The notes below the pieces were generated by a model. The model was not told the DNA's origin. It saw nothing but the letters and a program-made list of their open reading frames with translations, and did no database searches. A program made the translations under genes and the position numbers. This document shows positions 6,393 to 10,050 of a stretch of DNA of 10,050 nucleotides, one piece after another. Source of the DNA: Planktomarina sp. (GTDB taxonomy: Bacteria > Pseudomonadota > Alphaproteobacteria > Rhodobacterales > Rhodobacteraceae); NCBI GenBank assembly GCA_022425445.1, contig JAKMFM010000102.1:1-10050 (forward strand), given 5' to 3'. The first letter of the stretch is position 1. Each line of letters opens with the position of its first letter.

Positions 6393-7451
6393 GTGACAGA
6401 TCAAGAGACCACCTATTTGCCCTTATCCGCTGCACCAGCAGATCACCCAAAGGTGAAGGCGCCAAAGATTGGGGTTTTGCTGTCCAATCTAGGCACACCA
6501 GACAATTATGACTATTGGTCCATGCGCCGATACCTGGGCGAGTTTTTGTCGGATCGGCGGGTGATTGATTATAGCCCTTGGCTTTGGCAACCTTTGCTCC
6601 AGCTCATCATCTTAACCAAGCGCCCGTTTTCTTCTGGCGCGGCCTATAAATCAATTTGGAATATGGAGGCGAATGAAAGCCCCCTGGCGACCATAACAAA
6701 AGCGCAAACCGAGGCCGTTCGGGCGGAAATTTCGAAACGCTACGACGGTCATGTTATGGTTGAATATTGCATGCGCTACGGCAATCCTTCCACCCAATCC
6801 GTTGTGCAAAAAATGGTCGAGGCCGGCTGCCAGAAAATTTTGTTCTTTCCGCTCTACCCTCAATTTGCCGGGGCCACGTCCGCCACGGCCAATGATGAAT
6901 TTTTCCGAAGCTTGATCAAACAAACCTGGCAACCTGCCGCTCGGACAGTTAGCCCATATTTTGATCGCCCCGATTATATCAACGCATTGGCGACCTCGAT
7001 TGAGAAAGCCTATGAAGCCGCCGATCAGCGCCCCGAAGTTTTGGTCTGCTCCTATCATGGTGTGCCAAAACGCTACTTGATGCAGGGCGATCCCTATCAT
7101 TGCCAATGCCAAAAAACCACGCGTTTGCTGAAGGAGCGACTGGGTTGGAGTGACACGGAAATCGTAACCACTTTCCAGTCAAAATTCGGCCCAGAGGAGT
7201 GGTTGCAACCCTATACGGTCGAAGAGGTGGCGCGTATGGCTGAGAAGGGTCAGAAGAATATAGCGGTCTGCGCCCCAGCTTTTTCAGCAGATTGTATCGA
7301 AACCTTGGAAGAGATTAACGAAGAGATCAAAGAAAGCTTTGAGCACGCCGGAGGCGAGCACTTCACATATATCCCCTGCTTAAACGACAATAAGGAACAT
7401 ATTGAAACCTTGAGCAACGTGATTTCAGAAAACCTGCAAGGCTGGATTTAA
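6393..7451 (+). CDS. hemH: Ferrochelatase (protoheme ferro-lyase) HemH
   Basis: A 352-residue enzyme that inserts Fe(II) into protoporphyrin IX, the last step of protoheme synthesis. Visible family motifs are VLLSNLGTPD at 28-37, RRYLGEFLSD at 45-54, MRYGNPS at 127-133, LYPQFAGATSATANDEF at 154-170, the catalytic His222 in SYHGVP, FQSKFGPEEWL at 261-271, and FSADCIETLEEI at 297-308 with the metal-site glutamate Glu303. The start is GTG at 6393 because AGGAG at 6382-6386 sits 6 bases upstream. The open frame continues back to 6240 inside the previous gene, but those residues are not ferrochelatase-like. Several cysteines (126, 237, 239, 301, 329) are present; whether they bind an Fe-S cluster, as in some bacterial ferrochelatases, cannot be judged here. 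A strong terminator begins 3 bases after the stop. Confidence 0.95.
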   Translation: MTDQETTYLPLSAAPADHPKVKAPKIGVLLSNLGTPDNYDYWSMRRYLGEFLSDRRVIDYSPWLWQPLLQLIILTKRPFSSGAAYKSIWNMEANESPLATITKAQTEAVRAEISKRYDGHVMVEYCMRYGNPSTQSVVQKMVEAGCQKILFFPLYPQFAGATSATANDEFFRSLIKQTWQPAARTVSPYFDRPDYINALATSIEKAYEAADQRPEVLVCSYHGVPKRYLMQGDPYHCQCQKTTRLLKERLGWSDTEIVTTFQSKFGPEEWLQPYTVEEVARMAEKGQKNIAVCAPAFSADCIETLEEINEEIKESFEHAGGEHFTYIPCLNDNKEHIETLSNVISENLQGWI

Positions 7452-7454
7452 TCA

Positions 7455-7483
7455 AAAAGGGCCGCTGAAACAGCGGTCCTTTT
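7455..7483. terminator. Two-way Rho-independent terminator between hemH and the convergent small-protein gene
   Basis: A 13-pair stem has an AAA loop at 7468-7470. The GC core GGGCCGCTG (7459-7467) pairs with CAGCGGTCC (7471-7479) with one G-T pair, and AAAA (7455-7458) pairs with TTTT (7480-7483). The flanking A-run and T-run give a U-tract on both strands, so it can stop hemH transcripts going right and small-protein transcripts going left. Confidence 0.9.
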
Positions 7484-7508
7484 CCAATCGATATTGGCAA
7501 ACCAGAAA

Positions 7509-7694
7509 CTAGTTGGTTGCCAACGCCAAGATTGCGATCAACGCCAGTGGGATCAACAACGAGCCTGCAGAACCAGCTGCTTGGTCCATTGTGGATGCAA
7601 CAACAGGTGCCTCCATGACTGGTTCGCTCATACCGCCTGCAAAAGCTGTGGTAGCTGCCGCTGCGAAAACTGTCACCAAAATTAGTTTTTTCAT
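7509..7694 (-). CDS. Small secreted or membrane-anchored protein of unknown function, beside hemH
   Basis: A 61-residue protein. It begins MKKLILVTVF, followed by an alanine-rich stretch ending AFA at 17-19, a clear signal peptide with likely cleavage before GG. The mature part has GGMSEPVMEAPVV at 20-32, a Ser/Gly/Ala linker, and a C-terminal hydrophobic segment at about 46-60 (LLIPLALIAILALAT), giving a likely single-pass inner-membrane protein with a short periplasmic part, or a signal-cleaved peptide. The ATG at 7694 is preferred because GGAG at 7704-7701 is 6 bases upstream; an ATG at 7706 overlaps that site and adds only MEKN. I recall similar EPVMEP-type small proteins in Rhodobacteraceae, but no function is known to me. 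It ends at the terminator shared with hemH. Confidence 0.75.
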   Translation of the reverse strand: MKKLILVTVFAAAATTAFAGGMSEPVMEAPVVASTMDQAAGSAGSLLIPLALIAILALATN

Positions 7695-7713
7695 GTTCTT
7701 CTCCATTTGTTTT

Positions 7714-7740
7714 GGTTCTCTCGAATCTCATAGCAGAACC
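7714..7740 (-). other. Inverted repeat (possible leader hairpin) upstream of the small-protein gene
   Basis: Six-base perfect arms, GGTTCT (7714-7719) and AGAACC (7735-7740), flank 15 bases. The element ends 9 bases before the GGAG ribosome site on the minus strand, so it could form a stem-loop in the 5' leader or be an operator. On the minus strand a CATAAT (7765-7760) upstream could be a -10 element, but no -35 matches. The remainder of the 146-base gap 7695-7840 holds no gene. Confidence 0.35.
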
Positions 7741-7840
7741 TAAGGGTAACTCGATCCGAATTATGCTCCGGACAAAGCAAATTAAATTTAGTTTTGCAAA
7801 TGCAGCTTCGGCGTCTTTTTGCCAAAAACCGCGACACTTG

Positions 7841-8434
7841 TTAAATAAGCAACACCTGTGTGCCGACCGTCGTCAGCTCGTATAATTCGGCAATTTGCTC
7901 GTTGTAAAGTCCGATGCAGCCATTGGAGGATCTGCGGCCAATCTTTCGCGTATCATGCGTGCCGTGAATCCGGTAATAGGTCCAAGAAAGATACAGTGCG
8001 TGGCTTCCCAATGGATTGTCCGGTCCTGGTCCCACATACTCAGGCCATTCCGGATTACGTTTGCGCATCTCTGGGGTTGGTCGCCAGGACGGGCCAACGA
8101 CTTTGCGCACCACTTTCGTCCGGCCTTTGCGAGTTAAATCAGCGGTCATCGGAACAGATGTGGGGTATAGTTTGTAAATCGACTCGTCTTCAGACCAGTA
8201 ATGCAGTGCCCGCGAGTCTATATCGGACAAAATTGCCCCATTTTTCAGCGTGTCAAAATACGGCCGCCAATCCAACATTCGAAAACTGCTGATATTGCGC
8301 AAAGCCGTCTTTCTTGCCTCTGCCTCGACGGCGTCAAACACCCCTGTCTCCTGAGACAATGCAAATGTGCCAGACAAGGACGCTGCCCCGGCCAGAAACG
8401 CCCGTCTTGGCAAATGAAATTTCTCTCTGCCCAT
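7841..8434 (-). CDS. L,D-transpeptidase-fold (YkuD) protein with Tat signal
   Basis: A 197-residue exported protein. A twin-arginine signal is visible near the N terminus: PRRAFLAG at 9-16 followed by a hydrophobic alanine-rich stretch. The YkuD catalytic core is near the C terminus: HGTHD at 157-161 and SSNGCIGL at 169-176, with the nucleophile Cys173 preceded by the usual Ser-x-Gly. GSHALYLSW at 143-151 is also typical. Such enzymes form 3-3 peptidoglycan cross-links or attach proteins to the wall in the periplasm. After GCI most family members have Arg; here Gly is found. The ATG at 8434 has GGAG 7 bases upstream. The open frame extends to 8497, but upstream residues do not fit a Tat signal as well. 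It is divergent from the CAP lipoprotein gene. Confidence 0.88.
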   Translation of the reverse strand: MGREKFHLPRRAFLAGAASLSGTFALSQETGVFDAVEAEARKTALRNISSFRMLDWRPYFDTLKNGAILSDIDSRALHYWSEDESIYKLYPTSVPMTADLTRKGRTKVVRKVVGPSWRPTPEMRKRNPEWPEYVGPGPDNPLGSHALYLSWTYYRIHGTHDTRKIGRRSSNGCIGLYNEQIAELYELTTVGTQVLLI

Positions 8435-8485
8435 GTTTTTACTCCACATGTGTTGACTGTGCTTATAAAGAAAATGGGCAACACA

Positions 8486-8507
8486 CAAATCAAACACGCG
8501 TGATTTG
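8486..8507. promoter_or_regulatory. Inverted repeat in the divergent promoter region (candidate operator)
   Basis: Perfect 7-base arms CAAATCA (8486-8492) and TGATTTG (8501-8507) are separated by 8 bases. The element lies between the divergent starts at 8434 and 8584. On the minus strand it overlaps a possible -35 (TTGATT) that stands 18 bases from a TTTATA. Symmetry and spacing resemble a dimeric regulator site, but the regulator is unknown. Confidence 0.4.
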
Positions 8508-8530
8508 CAGCATTTGTCTTAATATTGGGT

Positions 8531-8558
8531 TTGATTGGCAACGCATTGCCGCTATGTA
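8531..8558 (+). promoter_or_regulatory. Candidate sigma-70-type promoter of the CAP lipoprotein gene, with an inverted repeat in the spacer
   Basis: TTGATT (8531-8536) and TATGTA (8553-8558) are separated by 16 bases, and the start codon lies 25 bases beyond. The spacer contains GGCAA (8537-8541) and TTGCC (8546-8550), a 5-base inverted repeat that could be an operator. Sequence match only. Confidence 0.4.
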
Positions 8559-8583
8559 GCCTGCACATAATCGAGGGTTCAAC

Positions 8584-9105
8584 ATGATTTATCGGGTCGC
8601 TCTAGCGCTTGGCTTACTCCTTTTGACAGGATGTACACCAGATACAGGCTCCAACCTCGGCCCTGGAGATCGTCCATTGCGTCCGGTATATGTCATAAAT
8701 CCTGCTGATGCCGCGCGGATCCAATTCAGTGTTTTAGATGGTGTCAACAGCTTGCGGCGCGCAGCGGGTGTGCAAACATTGATCTTTAACGCCAAGCTCA
8801 ATGCCGCCGCCGCCACCCATGCGCGCGATATGTCAGTTCAAAACCGAGCCTGGCATTTTGGCTCTGACGGCTCCTCTCCGCTCGACCGTATGGAACGCGT
8901 TGGATATGAGGGCACGCTTCTTGGAGAAAATATTTCAGAAACCTTTGAGTCAGAGCTTGAAACCCTCGCCGCATGGATGGTGACTCCGGCCACGCGTACG
9001 ATCATCCTTGCACCAGAAGCACAAGAAATGGGTTTCAGCTGGTATCAAGAACCAGGCGGAAAAATTTGGTGGACTTTGGTCACCGGCATCGAAGCGCCGA
9101 GTTAG
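8584..9105 (+). CDS. CAP/SCP-domain lipoprotein
   Basis: A 173-residue exported lipoprotein. A short hydrophobic signal ends in the lipobox LLTGC, giving lipidated Cys17, so the protein is probably membrane-anchored on the periplasmic face. The CAP domain (cysteine-rich secretory, antigen 5, PR-1 superfamily) follows from about residue 48. It carries VNSLRRAAGVQTL (54-66), THARDM (78-83) with His79, AWHFGSDGSSPLDRM (89-103) with His91, and GENISE (114-119) with Glu115; these two histidines and the glutamate are the conserved cavity residues. The bacterial domain's function is poorly defined. GAGGG lies 6 bases before the ATG. It is flanked by two L,D-transpeptidase-fold genes in divergent and convergent orientation, which suggests an envelope role by context only. 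Confidence 0.88.
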   Translation: MIYRVALALGLLLLTGCTPDTGSNLGPGDRPLRPVYVINPADAARIQFSVLDGVNSLRRAAGVQTLIFNAKLNAAAATHARDMSVQNRAWHFGSDGSSPLDRMERVGYEGTLLGENISETFESELETLAAWMVTPATRTIILAPEAQEMGFSWYQEPGGKIWWTLVTGIEAPS

Positions 9106-9113
9106 TCCCTATT

Positions 9114-9140
9114 GCGCAGCCACTAAGACACATGCTGCGC
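9114..9140. other. Hairpin between the convergent CAP and second YkuD genes
   Basis: Perfect 7-base arms GCGCAGC (9114-9120) and GCTGCGC (9134-9140) enclose a 13-base loop in the 49-base gap between the two stop codons. No T-run follows on either strand, so it is not a classical intrinsic terminator. It might protect 3' ends or hinder opposing transcription. Confidence 0.4.
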
Positions 9141-9154
9141 GCGCGAAACAGACC

Positions 9155-9649
9155 TTAGGGGTAAATCCAAATTGGCGTGCCGATATCAACCATCGCATAG
9201 ATCTCTTCAATTTCTCTATTGCTCACCGCAACACACCCCCAGGTCCAATCTTTGAAAAAGAAGCGATAGGATCGGGGCGTCCCATGTATAAAAATATCAC
9301 CTCCCGGACTGCGCGTCCCAGCGGCACGCCTATCCGCAGCATTGGGGTAAGATATGCCCACCGATAGATGAAATTGGCTATTGGGGTTTTTGCGATCAAT
9401 AAAGTATTGCCCCTCGGGGGTTTTGCCGTCTCCTTCAAATTGCTTATGTCCAATTGGTGCAAAGCCTAATTTGAAGTCATATTCTTTGAGGACTGTATTG
9501 CCTTGTAGCAGAAGCATGCGGCGCTCAGCCTTATACAAAACCAAGCCTGTCGCTTTTGGCAGGTCTGTCCTCAGAACAGGTTTGGGATCGGAACAGGCCG
9601 CCAAGACCAAAGCGATGCAAAATATCGCTGCGATTTTAAGAACTCTCAT
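9155..9649 (-). CDS. L,D-transpeptidase-fold (YkuD/YafK-like) lipoprotein
   Basis: A 164-residue exported protein. The N terminus has a hydrophobic signal with the lipobox VLAAC (Cys19), so it is likely a lipoprotein. The YkuD-type core shows LVLYKAERRMLLL (37-49), GDGKTPEG (73-80), IFIHGTP with His122, and DWTWGCVAVSN (134-144) with the nucleophile Cys139. The GCVAVSN form is like the YafK/ErfK subgroup, whose members include enzymes that release or transfer peptidoglycan-linked proteins. The start is uncertain: ATG at 9649 with AGGG 8 bases upstream is preferred; GTG at 9658 would add three residues and also has AGGTGA nearby. The sodium channel gene lies 59 bases upstream on the same strand, so co-transcription is possible. 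Confidence 0.87.
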   Translation of the reverse strand: MRVLKIAAIFCIALVLAACSDPKPVLRTDLPKATGLVLYKAERRMLLLQGNTVLKEYDFKLGFAPIGHKQFEGDGKTPEGQYFIDRKNPNSQFHLSVGISYPNAADRRAAGTRSPGGDIFIHGTPRSYRFFFKDWTWGCVAVSNREIEEIYAMVDIGTPIWIYP

Positions 9650-9708
9650 TGTCGTCACCCTAAGTCACCTTGCCCATTTCTACCTTAGAGTGATTAAAGT
9701 ACAACTCA

Positions 9709-10050
9709 TCAATCTTGGGTTAAGCGCTCCTCAATCGCTTTTAGGCGCGCCAAGACCTCATCGCGATAGGTATCTGTTCTTTGATCGGCTTCTTCAGAAT
9801 GCGCATCCTGCATGGAATTCACAATTAAACCCACCAACAGGTTCACCACAGCGAAAGTCGTGACCATAATAAAAGGCACAAAAAACACCCAAGCATAGGG
9901 GTATATTTCCATCACCGGGCGCACGATTCCCATCGACCAGCTTTCCAATGTCATGATCTGGAACAACGAATAGGCTGAGCGCCCAAGCGAGCCAAACCAT
10001 TGCGGGAAATCAGCGCCAAACAGTTTGGTTGAAATCACCGATCCAATATA
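9709..10050 (-). CDS. Bacterial voltage-gated sodium channel (NaChBac/BacNav family), C-terminal part, cut by the window edge
   Basis: The last 113 residues of an inner-membrane ion channel; the voltage sensor and S5 start lie beyond position 10050. The visible part reads KLFGADFPQWFG, then the pore helix, then the selectivity filter TLESWSM (fragment residues 34-40), identical to the filter of the structurally known NavAb channel and diagnostic of Na+-selective BacNav. GIVRPVMEIYPYAWVFF follows, then S6 with VNLLVGLIVNSM (69-80). The cytoplasmic tail is short (about 32 residues) and ends with a small charged helix, DEVLARLKAIEERL, that may form the family's tetrameric coiled coil. Characterised homologues come from Silicibacter (Ruegeria) pomeroyi and Roseobacter denitrificans, in keeping with the proposed host group. 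Confidence 0.93.
   Translation of the reverse strand, partial: YIGSVISTKLFGADFPQWFGSLGRSAYSLFQIMTLESWSMGIVRPVMEIYPYAWVFFVPFIMVTTFAVVNLLVGLIVNSMQDAHSEEADQRTDTYRDEVLARLKAIEERLTQD

Noticed and set aside
6651..7112. 153-codon minus-strand open frame opposite hemH
   Set aside because: Fully antisense to conserved ferrochelatase motifs, with no ribosome site or domain that I can recognise.
7777..7797. AT-rich near-palindrome upstream of the small-protein gene
   Set aside because: Only the outer five bases and two central ones are symmetric; this is expected in AT-rich sequence.
7809..7834. T-run/A-run hairpin after the first YkuD gene
   Set aside because: The stem is made only of A-T pairs (TTTTT/AAAAA) with no GC core or following U-tract on the gene's strand, so terminator function is not supported.
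1..10050. tRNA, rRNA, CRISPR, insertion sequence, prophage or toxin-antitoxin content
   Set aside because: No spaced repeats, transposase motifs, tRNA-like cloverleaf or rRNA stretches were seen on either strand.

Overview
The window looks like a chromosomal segment of an alphaproteobacterium of the Rhodobacteraceae/Roseobacter group. This rests on protein resemblance (the UbiG, HemH, NDUFAF5-like and NaChBac-type channel sequences), on a comF/glutaredoxin/nitrilase-like/MarR/ubiG grouping, and on a small hemH-adjacent membrane protein of a type I associate with that family. Base composition looks moderate for the group; I did not count it. Genes are densely packed, no intergenic stretch reaches 300 bases, and I see no rRNA, tRNA, CRISPR array, insertion sequence or phage gene.

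Layout. Positions 1-1212 (minus) hold two ABC-type peptide/nickel-like permease genes overlapping by 4 bases; the second runs off the left edge. A proline iminopeptidase (pip, 1296-2264, minus) follows. It is divergent from ubiG (2334-3080, plus), the ubiquinone O-methyltransferase. ubiG converges on a minus-strand run, grxC - nitrilase-like amidase - marR (4600 down to 3077), whose members overlap by 4 and 8 bases. The ubiG and marR stop codons share one CTAG. comF (4781-5497, minus) lies upstream of that run and is divergent, with only 29 bases between start codons, from an NDUFAF5-like methyltransferase-fold protein (5527-6342, plus). Ferrochelatase hemH (6393-7451, plus) follows. A strong two-way terminator (7455-7483) separates hemH from a convergent gene for a 61-residue secreted or membrane-anchored protein (7509-7694).

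The right third (7841-10050) is envelope-related: a Tat-exported L,D-transpeptidase-fold protein (minus), a divergent CAP/SCP-domain lipoprotein (plus), a second L,D-transpeptidase-fold lipoprotein (minus), and the C-terminal pore and tail of a bacterial voltage-gated sodium channel (minus, cut by the right edge).

Together the genes are mostly housekeeping: peptide uptake and hydrolysis (permeases, pip), respiration (ubiG, an NDUFAF5-like complex I factor, hemH), glutathione-linked repair (grxC plus a likely deaminated-glutathione amidase) and cell-wall or envelope maintenance. I found no clear novel defence or mobile system. The most interesting leads are the NDUFAF5-like protein lacking a recognisable SAM-binding glycine motif, the conserved-looking 61-residue protein beside hemH, the inverted repeats in the divergent envelope promoter region, and the extreme compaction at two gene borders.
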